Assembly: GCF_965118895.1 (NCBI RefSeq)
Contig: NZ_CBCPJJ010000009.1
Span: forward strand, 124,001-188,000
DNA length: 64,000 nucleotides
Origin: Rahnella inusitata_A
GTDB lineage: Bacteria > Pseudomonadota > Gammaproteobacteria > Enterobacterales > Enterobacteriaceae
Direction of reading: 5' to 3'
The position numbers and the translations under genes were made by a program. Positions 34,746 to 43,663 of this stretch are shown one piece after another; position 1 is the first letter of the stretch; each line of letters starts with the position of its first letter. The notes under the pieces are model-generated. The model ran no database searches. It was not told where the DNA came from and was given only the letters and a program-made list of their open reading frames with translations.

Positions 34746-36323
34746 ATGAGCGAAAATATTCACAAGCACCGTATCCTGATCCTCGATTTCGGCTCCCAGT
34801 ACACTCAACTTGTTGCACGCCGCGTGCGCGAGCTCGGTGTCTATTGCGAACTCTGGGCCTGGGACGTAACCGAAGCCCAAATCCGCGAATTCAACCCGAA
34901 CGGGATCATCCTGTCCGGTGGCCCTGAAAGTACCACCGAGCATGACAGCCCGCGTGCGCCCGACTACGTCTTCGAAGCCGGTGTGCCGGTGCTGGGCGTG
35001 TGCTATGGCATGCAAACCATGGCAATGCAATTAGGCGGCCATGTTGAAGGTTCTAACGAACGCGAGTTTGGTTATGCACAGGTTGAAGTTCAGACTGAAA
35101 GCGCGCTTATCCGCGACATTCAGGACGCCCTGAGCGATAACAGCAAGCCGCTGCTCGACGTCTGGATGAGCCACGGCGATAAAGTAACGGCCATTCCGTC
35201 TGACTTCGTCACCGTTGCCAGCACCGATACCTGTCCGTTTGCCATTATGGCGAACGAAGAAAAACGCTTCTACGGCGTGCAGTTCCACCCGGAAGTGACG
35301 CACACCCGTCAGGGCCTGCGCATTCTGGAACGTTTCGTGATGGACATCTGCCAGTGCGAAGCGTTGTGGACTCCGGCTAAAATCATCGAAGACGCCATTG
35401 ATCGCCTGCGCGTTCAGATTGGCGACGATCATGTAATCCTCGGCCTGTCCGGCGGTGTGGACTCTTCCGTGACCGCGATGCTGCTGCACCGCGCCATCGG
35501 CGACCGTCTGACCTGTGTCTTCGTTGATAACGGTTTGCTGCGTTTGCACGAAGCCGATCAGGTGCTGGAAATGTTTGGCGACCGTTTCGGTCTGAACATC
35601 GTTCACGTGGCAGCGGAAGAGCGTTTCCTCTCTGCGCTGGCGGGTGTTGATGAGCCGGAAGCGAAACGTAAAATCATTGGCCGCGTGTTTGTAGAAGTCT
35701 TCGATGAAGAAGCCTGCAAGCAGGATGCGGTGAAATGGCTGGCGCAGGGCACCATCTACCCTGACGTGATCGAATCCGCTGCCTCTGCGACTGGTAAAGC
35801 GCACGTGATCAAGTCCCACCACAACGTGGGCGGTCTGCCAAAAGAAATGAAACTGGGTCTGGTTGAGCCGCTGAAAGAGCTGTTCAAAGACGAAGTGCGT
35901 AAAATCGGTCTGGAACTCGGCCTGCCGTACGACATGCTGTACCGTCACCCGTTCCCTGGGCCAGGGCTGGGCGTGCGCGTGCTGGGCGAAGTGAAGAAAG
36001 AGTACTGCGACCTGCTGCGTCGTGCGGATGCTATCTTCATCGAAGAACTGCATAAAGCCGACCTGTACAACAAAGTCAGCCAGGCGTTCACCGTCTTCCT
36101 GCCTGTCCGCTCCGTTGGCGTGATGGGTGATGGCCGCAAATACGACTGGGTTGTTTCACTGCGCGCAGTTGAAACTATCGACTTCATGACTGCGCATTGG
36201 GCGCACCTGCCGTACGATTTCCTCGGCCGCTGCTCCAACCGCATTATCAACGAAGTTGATGGCATTTCCCGCGTAGTGTATGACATCAGCGGTAAACCAC
36301 CGGCGACGATTGAGTGGGAATGA
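34746..36323 (+). CDS. guaA: GMP synthase (glutamine-hydrolysing)
   Basis: GuaA converts XMP to GMP with ATP and glutamine. It is 525 aa. The N-terminal glutaminase domain has the catalytic cysteine in GVCYGMQTMA and a histidine/glutamate pair in FHPEVTHT. The ATP pyrophosphatase domain has the P-loop GLSGGVDSSV. The C-terminal dimerisation domain ends RVVYDISGKPPATIEWE. Confidence 0.97.
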   Translation: MSENIHKHRILILDFGSQYTQLVARRVRELGVYCELWAWDVTEAQIREFNPNGIILSGGPESTTEHDSPRAPDYVFEAGVPVLGVCYGMQTMAMQLGGHVEGSNEREFGYAQVEVQTESALIRDIQDALSDNSKPLLDVWMSHGDKVTAIPSDFVTVASTDTCPFAIMANEEKRFYGVQFHPEVTHTRQGLRILERFVMDICQCEALWTPAKIIEDAIDRLRVQIGDDHVILGLSGGVDSSVTAMLLHRAIGDRLTCVFVDNGLLRLHEADQVLEMFGDRFGLNIVHVAAEERFLSALAGVDEPEAKRKIIGRVFVEVFDEEACKQDAVKWLAQGTIYPDVIESAASATGKAHVIKSHHNVGGLPKEMKLGLVEPLKELFKDEVRKIGLELGLPYDMLYRHPFPGPGLGVRVLGEVKKEYCDLLRRADAIFIEELHKADLYNKVSQAFTVFLPVRSVGVMGDGRKYDWVVSLRAVETIDFMTAHWAHLPYDFLGRCSNRIINEVDGISRVVYDISGKPPATIEWE

Positions 36324-36367
36324 TTTGACGTCTGGCACTGGCTGCCACCACAAATACAGACCTTATA

Positions 36368-36395
36368 AGCCCGCGTAATCGCGGGTTTTTTTATT
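36368..36395 (+). terminator. guaA terminator
   Basis: AGCCCGCG-TAAT-CGCGGGTT hairpin followed by a T-run. Confidence 0.85.
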
Positions 36396-36483
36396 TTAAC
36401 TCCCCTCTGCTGGCAGGCGTTTTTCAGCATCGCCAAATCTCCCTTTTCCGTGATATGTTCATCTGTATTATTTGTAAGCGTTA

Positions 36484-37908
36484 ATGCAAAACAGTATGGC
36501 GCTAATGGGCGGCGGATATCTCTCAGGAACGCGGTCGTACTCCCTTTTCTCTTCAGGCCTTAATTTCTCTATGGAACCGAATCCTCACGCGCCGTTGGCC
36601 AGTTTTATTGACCTCATGATGGATGCTGTTTTTGCAGTGGATGCCGAAGCCCATATCGTTTTTGCGAGCGCTTCGTGCGAACGTATTTTCGGGTATACGC
36701 CGAAAGAAATGATCGGCAAAAATATGTTCGACCTGATGCTGCCTGAAGATCGCGAACTGACCCGTAACTCGGTGGTGGCGGTGATGGCAGGCCAGCCTCA
36801 ACTGCATTTTGAGAACCGCTATCTGCACAAGAACGGGCACGTCGTCCACATCATGTGGTCAGCGCGCTGGTCACCGGCCGACCAGTTACGTATTGGGGTT
36901 GCGCGCGACATTACCGAACGCAAGCGATCCGAGTCCTTGCAGTCTGCGCTCTATTCCATATCCGAAGCCGCACATACCGCCGAGGATCTTCTCAAGTTAT
37001 TTCAGCGTATCCATCAGATCGTCGGCACACTTCTGCCAGTAGAGAATTTTTCTGTAACGCTCTACGACGATGAAACAGACCAGCTCAGCTTTCCCTATCA
37101 CGTGGATGAATATCTGCAAACGCCAGAACCTTTCAAACTGATCCCGGGGACGCTCTACGCAGAGATTATTCATTCCGGTCAGCCGCTGCTGCTGACGCCT
37201 GAGACGATGGTCGATCGTCTGAAAGCGCTGCGCGTCTCCTTTGGCATGAACCCCTTTTCCTGGCTGGGTGTCCCGCTCAAATCCCACAAAGGCACGATCG
37301 GCGTGCTGATGGTCAAAAGCTATCCCGGAGGAGTCTGCTACAGCGAACAGGATCAGGAGTTACTGCAGTTCGTCTCAACGCAAATTGCCACCGTCATTGA
37401 GCGTCAGCAAATGCAAGTCCGGCTGCAATACATGGCGCAATATGATCAGCTTACCGCGTTGCCTAATCGTGGTTTTTTGCACGATCGTCTGAACGTTGCG
37501 CTGGCGGCTGCACGACGAGATCATGGGCAATTGTCTTTGCTTTATCTTGATCTGGATAAATTTAAACAGGTGAACGATACGCTGGGTCATGGGATCGGAG
37601 ATTTATTGCTGCAAGAGGTCGCCGCTCGCCTGAAGCAGTGCGTACGTGAATCGGATACTGTCGCGCGCGTTGGTGGTGATGAGTTTGTTGTTCTGCTCCG
37701 CGGCACGTCATTGTCAGAATACGTCGCGCGGGTGGCGGAAAAAATGCGTGATGCTTTTCATCATCCTTTTATTCTCGACGGCCACAGTTTGCACATCGTG
37801 CCCAGTATTGGGATTGCGCTTTACCCTGAGCATGGTGAAGACGAACGTCAGCTTCTCGAACATGCCGACAAAGCCATGTATTTTGCCAAGAACATCAAAG
37901 GGCATTGA
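36484..37908 (+). CDS. PAS-GAF-GGDEF diguanylate cyclase
   Basis: A 474-aa signalling protein predicted to make cyclic di-GMP from two GTP. Domains: PAS at about 38-150 (MMDAVFAVDAEAHIVFAS ... IGVARDITERKR), GAF at about 170-305, and GGDEF at about 315-470. The active-site motif is intact (VGGDEF, G397-F401), and an RESD inhibitory site lies five residues upstream, so it is probably active and feedback-inhibited. No membrane helix. The start is uncertain: ATGs at 36484, 36498 and 36571 all have weak ribosome sites. Confidence 0.88.
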   Translation: MQNSMALMGGGYLSGTRSYSLFSSGLNFSMEPNPHAPLASFIDLMMDAVFAVDAEAHIVFASASCERIFGYTPKEMIGKNMFDLMLPEDRELTRNSVVAVMAGQPQLHFENRYLHKNGHVVHIMWSARWSPADQLRIGVARDITERKRSESLQSALYSISEAAHTAEDLLKLFQRIHQIVGTLLPVENFSVTLYDDETDQLSFPYHVDEYLQTPEPFKLIPGTLYAEIIHSGQPLLLTPETMVDRLKALRVSFGMNPFSWLGVPLKSHKGTIGVLMVKSYPGGVCYSEQDQELLQFVSTQIATVIERQQMQVRLQYMAQYDQLTALPNRGFLHDRLNVALAAARRDHGQLSLLYLDLDKFKQVNDTLGHGIGDLLLQEVAARLKQCVRESDTVARVGGDEFVVLLRGTSLSEYVARVAEKMRDAFHHPFILDGHSLHIVPSIGIALYPEHGEDERQLLEHADKAMYFAKNIKGH

Positions 37909-38013
37909 CGGGAAAATACAGTAGCTTTCGTTGAGCATGATGAAATGCAGCATTTGGGATGACTAAGTGCTTACCATTTTTGGATGAAATCTGAGAGCCG
38001 GATCCATGAAAAC

Positions 38014-38047
38014 GCCAGTGGGATAGCGATATCCACTGGCTTTTTTT
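38014..38047 (+). terminator. Terminator after the diguanylate cyclase
   Basis: GCCAGTGGGATA pairs with TATCCACTGGC around a GCGA loop, followed by seven T. Nothing else is seen in the 220-bp gap. Confidence 0.88.
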
Positions 38048-38130
38048 ATGCGATTTTCTCTTTGTCCGCCAGGCAAATTGGCGCATTTCATTAAGTGTGC
38101 GGGTTACCCCGGTGAGTCAGAGAGGAATAA

Positions 38131-38712
38131 TCAGGCCATTAACCAGGCCGCGCCGGCGGCTTTCATGTCTTTTTCTAACTCGCTCCCGCGGGTGGCAAAA
38201 ATACGTTTGACCGGGAAACCGCTTTTTTCCAGCATATAGGCCAGCGCGGCATATTCGCGTGGATATTTCGCCACGACGACGCTATCGATCTCGACCGGCC
38301 CCATCGGGAAGGTGAAAGTCGCCATATCGTAAATACTTTGGCGGTGCAGGAGTTTCCAGATACCTTCACGCTTTTCCACCAAATCGTAAAAACGGTTATG
38401 GCCGACACAGCCTACATCCAGTGTGACGTTCTCGCCGATGATCATGGCATTGGTCTCAACGATAGCTTTCGTCGCTGTCTGATTGAAGGTCACAACGGGT
38501 GTGCCGATCAGGTGTTTAGTGCGGGCATCTGACGCACCCATTTTCATCGATCCATCAATAAACTCGCTTGCGAGTCCTTCAAACCACGTCACTTCGATAG
38601 TGCCGTCAGGGTGAAAAAGCTCACGAAGGGCATCCCACTGGCCCAGATCGCGATGGATCCAGCCGGTCATCAGGTCGGTTATCTGGAGACGATCTTCAAG
38701 ATGATGTTGCAT
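38131..38712 (-). CDS. SnoaL/NTF2-like protein
   Basis: A 193-aa cytoplasmic protein with the NTF2-like/SnoaL cone fold. The start DRLQITDLMTGWIHRDLGQWDALRELFHPDGTIEVTWFEG is typical, and later it has LLHRQSIYDMATF. Family members include small-molecule isomerases and dehydratases as well as ligand-binding proteins, so no reaction can be assigned. It is divergent from a LysR regulator that may control it. Confidence 0.72.
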   Translation of the reverse strand: MQHHLEDRLQITDLMTGWIHRDLGQWDALRELFHPDGTIEVTWFEGLASEFIDGSMKMGASDARTKHLIGTPVVTFNQTATKAIVETNAMIIGENVTLDVGCVGHNRFYDLVEKREGIWKLLHRQSIYDMATFTFPMGPVEIDSVVVAKYPREYAALAYMLEKSGFPVKRIFATRGSELEKDMKAAGAAWLMA

Positions 38713-38806
38713 GGCAAAGTCCTTAAGCAGAAGGCATCACATGTGCCGATGGAACAGAGCATCCTCTTTAACTTTAATAAATTCCAATGTGTTAATATTA
38801 CCAATC

Positions 38807-38823
38807 AATCATTTAAAATGATT
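38807..38823. promoter_or_regulatory. AATCATTT-A-AAATGATT palindrome
   Basis: A perfect 17-bp palindrome lies in the AT-rich gap between the divergent NTF2-like and LysR genes. It ends 12 bp before the LysR start. It contains the T-N11-A spacing of LysR-type boxes and is a good candidate for autoregulation. Confidence 0.5.
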
Positions 38824-38835
38824 AATGAGGGTGTG

Positions 38836-39747
38836 ATGGAATTGCGTCATCTGAGGTATTTTCTGGCGGTTGCTGAAGAGAAGCATTTTGGGCGAGCCGC
38901 AGAGCGCCTTCATATCGTGCAACCGGCCTTGAGTATGCAGATCCGTGCGTTGGAGGAAGAGTTAGGTGGACCGCTGTTTGAGCGTACCAGCCGCCGGGTA
39001 GAGCTGACCGAAGCGGGCCAATTACTGCTTGCCCAGGCACGTAACACGCTCGCTCAGGCTGAACATGCCAAATTGACTGTCCAGCGCGCCATACGTGGTG
39101 AGCTGGGGAGCATACGGGTGGGGTTTGCCGGGAACGCCGTTTTTAGCGGCAAGCTGATGCGCGATTTACGCGCCTTCCACAAAGCCTATCCTGATGTCGA
39201 ATTGATCGTTCGGGAACTCCCCCCGCAGCAGCAGGCCGACGCGATTCTGGCAGGGCAGTTGGACATTGGGTATACCCCCGATCACGGCAAGTTGCACGAT
39301 CGGGCGCTGTTGGCTGAACGAATCGGTTACTGGGAAAGACGGGTGGCCATGGCTGACGATCATCCTCTGGCCAATATTCCCCTGCTCAAAGTGGCGATGC
39401 TCGCGACAGAACCGCTAATTTTCTACGATGCACACGATGCGGATGAGTATTTACTTCACAGGCTTATCGAGATGCTGGGGCATCCACCTAATATCGCTCA
39501 TCGTACCTCCAGTACACTGAGCGTTCTGGCTTTGGCAGCGGCCGGACTGGGTATTGCATTAGTACCTGAGCCTTTGGAACAGGTACATATACCGGGTCTG
39601 GTATACCGTGTGCTGGATGAACCCGGTCTGGCTGCCAACCTGATGCTGGTGAGCCGCGCCGGTGAGACCAATGGCGCCGCCTGTGCTTTTCTTGCGATGG
39701 CGCGAGAGGGTGAGGGTCGTGATAAGTCTATGAGTCACGATGCATGA
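38836..39747 (+). CDS. LysR-family transcriptional regulator
   Basis: A 303-aa LTTR with an N-terminal winged helix-turn-helix (MELRHLRYFLAVAEEKHFGRAAERLH; FERTSRRVELTEAGQ) and a C-terminal effector domain. It looks most like regulators of aromatic or organic-acid catabolism (CatM/BenM-like) but the effector is unknown. ATG at 38836 follows GAGGGTGTG and gives the normal LTTR start; the frame is open further upstream into the divergent gene, which is rejected. Confidence 0.82.
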   Translation: MELRHLRYFLAVAEEKHFGRAAERLHIVQPALSMQIRALEEELGGPLFERTSRRVELTEAGQLLLAQARNTLAQAEHAKLTVQRAIRGELGSIRVGFAGNAVFSGKLMRDLRAFHKAYPDVELIVRELPPQQQADAILAGQLDIGYTPDHGKLHDRALLAERIGYWERRVAMADDHPLANIPLLKVAMLATEPLIFYDAHDADEYLLHRLIEMLGHPPNIAHRTSSTLSVLALAAAGLGIALVPEPLEQVHIPGLVYRVLDEPGLAANLMLVSRAGETNGAACAFLAMAREGEGRDKSMSHDA

Positions 39748-39762
39748 GACAGCGGGCAGGAA

Positions 39763-39793
39763 AGAAAAAAGGCAGCCCTCTGGCTGCCTCATA
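39763..39793. terminator. Terminator LysR/lipoprotein
   Basis: GGCAGCC-CTCT-GGCTGCC stem with an A-run on the left, so the strong U-tract serves the minus-strand lipoprotein gene. Confidence 0.8.
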
Positions 39794-39816
39794 AAATACT
39801 CACTCACGCGTCAGGT

Positions 39817-40479
39817 TTAGTTCGCCTGGAACAACTTGGTGTCGTTTGCCAGACCATCGACCACGACTTTCAGATCGTTCGCGGTGACTTTCTGGGTGTC
39901 GTTGGACACTTGTTTACCGAAGCCTTTACGCACAACTTTGAAAACCGATTTGCCGGTACTGGCGTCGATCAGTTCGCCTTCGAAATACACTTCGGTATCA
40001 CGGGTACGGTGGCCGGTAGCCGTTTCGGTACCTGCAATCACCAGGGCAACCGGGATCACCTCATAGAATTGCAGACCTTCTGCTGACGTATTTACGCCAG
40101 TGATCGCGCCTTTAAAGATAAGCGTGCGCGGGCCTGCGTGATCGGTCAGTTGCAGATGTTCAGCCATTGCCGGTTTCATGCGGCTGTTGGCATAGTCCAG
40201 CACGCCCTGCAGCGTTTCTTTACTAATTTGCGCCGTAGGTTGTGGTTCAGGGTAGAATTTAATCGGCTCATACATCAGGTAAGAATAGTTTGATGCTTTG
40301 AAGGAAGGATCAATCCAGCGCAGCACCGGCGTACCTGAGGGCAATTTCTTTTCTTTCAGATTGGAATAATCGCCAAGGAAGCCGGAGTATTTATCAGCCT
40401 GGGTAACGTGGTTCGTACACCCCGCTAAAAGCAGGGCACCGGTGATCAGCGCGGCCTGCAGCAGTTTTATTTTTTTCAT
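39817..40479 (-). CDS. DUF3313 lipoprotein
   Basis: A predicted lipoprotein of 220 aa: basic MKKIK start, hydrophobic stretch and lipobox LLAGC with the cysteine at residue 20. The remaining sequence matches the DUF3313 pattern (DYSNLKEKKLPSGTPVLRWIDPSFKASNYSYLMYEPIKFYP, about 35-75), a family of unknown function in proteobacteria. The residue after the cysteine is T, not D, consistent with sorting to the outer membrane. Single gene with its own terminator. Confidence 0.78.
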   Translation of the reverse strand: MKKIKLLQAALITGALLLAGCTNHVTQADKYSGFLGDYSNLKEKKLPSGTPVLRWIDPSFKASNYSYLMYEPIKFYPEPQPTAQISKETLQGVLDYANSRMKPAMAEHLQLTDHAGPRTLIFKGAITGVNTSAEGLQFYEVIPVALVIAGTETATGHRTRDTEVYFEGELIDASTGKSVFKVVRKGFGKQVSNDTQKVTANDLKVVVDGLANDTKLFQAN

Positions 40480-40618
40480 TCGTACCCTCAAAAAGTTTAA
40501 AGAAGACAACGTATGTATAGCACTGCTGGGAAATTTAACCTCTTAACAACAAAGAAAATTTGATAAAGAACAGAATATTGATATTTGTGAGATGAGTTGC
40601 TAATAACTCACCCTTGTT

Positions 40619-41056
40619 TTATTTAGCAGATGAATGAAAGAGATAATATTCACCTTTCGGACTATCCCCCGTGGCGACTACGGTCCAGCCCTTTGATAAA
40701 TAGAATCCCACCGATTTTTTACTCTTTACTAAACATTTCAGCGAACCGGTACGTGTAAAAGTTTTTTCGGCGGCATGTAGCAATGCACTGCCAGCACCCG
40801 TTCCCTGAAACTTTGGATCGATAAACAGATTATGCAGGAAGTTTTCCTGAGTAAAAATCGAGGCAAACCCCAGCAAAAACCCGTCGCGCTCGGCAACCAG
40901 AATCGTCTCGCCAATCACCGCACGGTCGAAATCCTCCAGCTTATAGTCAGCATTTTCCAGCCAGGTCCAGGTGTCTTTGCGTGCGGCCAGATACAGCGTG
41001 CGTAAAAAAGGGCGATCGGCTTCTTTGTAAGGGCGAATGTGTAGTGGTGATACCAA
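40619..41056 (-). CDS. GNAT family N-acetyltransferase
   Basis: A 145-aa acetyltransferase of the GNAT fold. The acetyl-CoA-binding motif A is LFIDPKFQGTGAGSALLHAAEK (about 86-108), and motif B includes VGFYLSKGW. The acceptor substrate is unknown. It is divergent from btsS, 77 bp apart. Confidence 0.82.
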   Translation of the reverse strand: MVSPLHIRPYKEADRPFLRTLYLAARKDTWTWLENADYKLEDFDRAVIGETILVAERDGFLLGFASIFTQENFLHNLFIDPKFQGTGAGSALLHAAEKTFTRTGSLKCLVKSKKSVGFYLSKGWTVVATGDSPKGEYYLFHSSAK

Positions 41057-41133
41057 AGAGTGAACCCCCTCAAAGATTGTGTGGATATTGTCGACTATAG
41101 TGCGCGTCTCACTTAATGATACTGCCAGCGACT

Positions 41134-42837
41134 ATGTATGAGTTCAATTTGGTTTTGTTGCTGTTGCAGCAAATGTGCGTTTATTTAGTTATCGCTTACT
41201 TACTCAGTAAAACTCCGCTGTTTATTCCGCTGATGCACGTCACCGTTCGGTTGCCGCACAAACTGTTGTGCTATTTCATGTTCTCGATGTTCTGCATCAT
41301 GGGCACCTATTTTGGCCTGCATATTCAGGACTCTATCGCCAATACCCGCGCTATCGGTGCGGTGCTCGGCGGTTTACTCGGCGGGCCGGTGGTCGGGGTG
41401 CTGGTCGGGCTGACCGGTGGGTTGCACCGGTATTCGCTGGGCGGAATGACGGCGCTGAGTTGCATGATTTCGACGGTGATGGAAGGGCTGCTCGGCGGTA
41501 TCGTTCACCGGGTGCTGATGCGGCGGGGGCGTATTGACCGGCTGTTTAATCCGCTGACGGTTGCAGGCGTCACGCTGTTTGCCGAAGTATTGCAGATGGC
41601 GATCATTTTGATGGTCGCACGTCCTTATGACGAAGCCCTTAGGCTGGTAAAAAGTATTGCCACGCCGATGATGGTGACCAACACCATTGGCGCGGCGATG
41701 TTCATGCGCATTCTGCTCGACCGGCGGGCGATGTTTGAGCGCTACACCACGGCGTTCAGCGCCCGGGCACTGAATATTGCGGCCTGTACCGAAGGGGTGC
41801 TGCGCCAGGGGTTTAATCAGGAAAACACCGCGCGGGTAGCGCAGATCATCTATCAGGAACTGGATATCGGCGCGGTGGCGATCACCGATCGCGAGAAGCT
41901 GCTGGCGTTTGTCGGGATCGGCGACGATCACCATCTGCCAGGCTCGCCGATTTTGTCCGAGCATTCTCACCGCGCTATCGAACATAACGAAGTGGTCTAC
42001 GCCGATGGCAATGAAGTGCCGTATCGCTGCACGCAAAGCCCGTCGTGCAAGCTCGGGTCGACGCTGGTGATCCCGCTGCGCGGCGAGAATCAGGAAGTGA
42101 TCGGCACGATCAAACTTTACGAAGCCCGCAACCGGCTGTTCAGTTCGATCAACCGGACGCTGGGCGAGGGGATCGCCAGTTTATTGTCGGCGCAGATCCT
42201 CGCCGGGCAGTATGAGCGCCACAAGCAACTGCTGATCCAGTCGGAAATCAAACTGCTGCACGCGCAGGTGAATCCTCACTTTCTGTTTAATGCGCTGAAT
42301 ACTCTGGTGGCGGTGATCCGTCGCGACAGCCAGCAGGCGGGCGAACTGGTGCAGCATCTTTCGACTTTTTTTCGCAAAAATCTCAAACGCCCGCAGGAAG
42401 TGGTGACACTGGCCGACGAAATTGAACACGTGGAAGCCTATCTGCATATCGAACGCGCGCGGTTCAGCGACCGGCTGAGCGTCACGTTTGATTTTCCCGA
42501 CGCGCTGCAACAGCTGTTTTTACCCGCTTTTACGCTGCAACCGCTGGTGGAAAACGCCATCAAGCACGGGACGTCACAACTGCTGGGCGCCGGGCACATC
42601 CGTCTTTCCGCCATCGGGCAGGACGATTGTCTGATGCTGACCGTTGAAGATAACGCCGGGCTGTATGCGCCGTCGGCTTGCGGAAATGGTCTGGGCATGA
42701 GTCTGGTCGATCGCCGTCTGCGCGGGCGTTACGGCGATGAATTTGGTCTGCATGTGGAATGCGAACCGGAACAGTTTACCCGTGTCATTTTACGGTTGCC
42801 GTTAAGGAGTCAGCATGCTGAAAATATTGATTGTTGA
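41134..42837 (+). CDS. btsS: Pyruvate-sensing histidine kinase BtsS
   Basis: BtsS (YehU) is a LytS-type membrane kinase that binds extracellular pyruvate in E. coli and phosphorylates BtsR. It is 567 aa from ATG 41134 (MYEFNLVLLLLQQMCVYLVIAYLL, as in E. coli). It has about six membrane helices (5TM-5TMR_LYT, to about 200), a GAF-like domain (about 215-370), a His kinase domain with QVNPHFLFNALNTL, and an ATPase domain with VENAIKHG. It overlaps btsR by 23 bp. Confidence 0.93.
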   Translation: MYEFNLVLLLLQQMCVYLVIAYLLSKTPLFIPLMHVTVRLPHKLLCYFMFSMFCIMGTYFGLHIQDSIANTRAIGAVLGGLLGGPVVGVLVGLTGGLHRYSLGGMTALSCMISTVMEGLLGGIVHRVLMRRGRIDRLFNPLTVAGVTLFAEVLQMAIILMVARPYDEALRLVKSIATPMMVTNTIGAAMFMRILLDRRAMFERYTTAFSARALNIAACTEGVLRQGFNQENTARVAQIIYQELDIGAVAITDREKLLAFVGIGDDHHLPGSPILSEHSHRAIEHNEVVYADGNEVPYRCTQSPSCKLGSTLVIPLRGENQEVIGTIKLYEARNRLFSSINRTLGEGIASLLSAQILAGQYERHKQLLIQSEIKLLHAQVNPHFLFNALNTLVAVIRRDSQQAGELVQHLSTFFRKNLKRPQEVVTLADEIEHVEAYLHIERARFSDRLSVTFDFPDALQQLFLPAFTLQPLVENAIKHGTSQLLGAGHIRLSAIGQDDCLMLTVEDNAGLYAPSACGNGLGMSLVDRRLRGRYGDEFGLHVECEPEQFTRVILRLPLRSQHAENIDC

Positions 42838-43534
42838 TGACGAGCCGCTTGCGCGTGAAAATCTGCGTTTTCTGCTGCAGGATGCGGCGGATATCAGCGT
42901 GATCGGCGAGTGTGAAAACGCGGTGCAAGCGCTGGGTGCTATCAACCGGCTGCAACCCGACGTGGTTTTTCTCGATATCCATATGCCACGCATCAGCGGG
43001 CTGGAGCTGGTCGGGATGATTGACGCTGAGCGTATGCCGCACATTGTTTTTCTCACCGCCTATGACGAATATGCCTTGCAGGCGTTCGAAGAGAACGTGT
43101 TTGATTATCTGCTAAAGCCGGTACAGGCATCGCGGCTGGACAAAACCCTCTGCCGTCTGCGCAAGCATCTGCCGGAACAAAATATTACTGCGCTGATGGC
43201 CGGCGAACCGGATCTGGCGCTGATCCCCTGCTGCGGCCAGAATCGCATTTATCTGCTTGCCTTCGATGAGGTGATTTTTGTCAGCTCGCGGGTCAGCGGA
43301 GTCTTCGTAAACCGCGCCGACGGCAGTGAATGTTTTACGGAACTGACGCTGCGCACCCTGGAAAATCGGACGCAGCTGCTGCGTTGCCACCGGCAGTTTT
43401 TAATCAACATAAGCCATCTGCGGGAAATCCGTTTTGACGACAGCGGGCTGGCGGAGCTGGTGATGAAAAACGAGGTGCGCGTACCGGTCAGCCGCCGTTA
43501 TCTGAAATCCTTGAAATCTCAACTCGGGCTTTGA
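42815..43534 (+). CDS. btsR: LytTR response regulator BtsR
   Basis: BtsR (YehT) is the partner of BtsS. It is 239 aa, as in E. coli. The receiver domain has phospho-acceptor D54 (VVFLDIHMP) and K105-type lysine in DYLLKPV. The C-terminal LytTR DNA-binding domain (about 135-239) has FVSSRVSGVFVN and LRCHRQFLINISHL. In E. coli BtsR activates the pyruvate transporter gene btsT, which is unlinked there; here a CstA-family transporter is the next gene. Confidence 0.94.
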   Translation: MLKILIVDDEPLARENLRFLLQDAADISVIGECENAVQALGAINRLQPDVVFLDIHMPRISGLELVGMIDAERMPHIVFLTAYDEYALQAFEENVFDYLLKPVQASRLDKTLCRLRKHLPEQNITALMAGEPDLALIPCCGQNRIYLLAFDEVIFVSSRVSGVFVNRADGSECFTELTLRTLENRTQLLRCHRQFLINISHLREIRFDDSGLAELVMKNEVRVPVSRRYLKSLKSQLGL

Positions 43535-43560
43535 ACCACGCCGTTCATCCCTGCGTTTTT

Positions 43561-43588
43561 GCCGCTTAAATCGCTATACCGCCGCTGA
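43561..43588 (+). promoter_or_regulatory. Candidate BtsR direct repeat
   Basis: GCCGCTTA and GCCGCTGA are directly repeated with a 20-bp period, about 75 bp before the transporter start. E. coli BtsR binds direct repeats of an ACCGCTCA-like element separated by about two turns, so this is a plausible BtsR site. Confidence 0.5.
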
Positions 43589-43663
43589 CCTAAACAGCGG
43601 ACGCGCTTTCTACAGAGCTTTGCTACGTTGCACCTGATTATTCCTTATCCGGAGAACAATAAG

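Noticed and set aside
35031..36053. 340-codon open frame on the minus strand opposite guaA
   Set aside because: Shadow of the guaA coding frame; composition is His/Gln/Phe-rich, as typical of antisense frames here.
38611..38835. N-terminal extension of the LysR regulator
   Set aside because: The extension lies opposite the divergent NTF2-like gene and its promoter; LysR proteins normally begin at MELRHLRYF.
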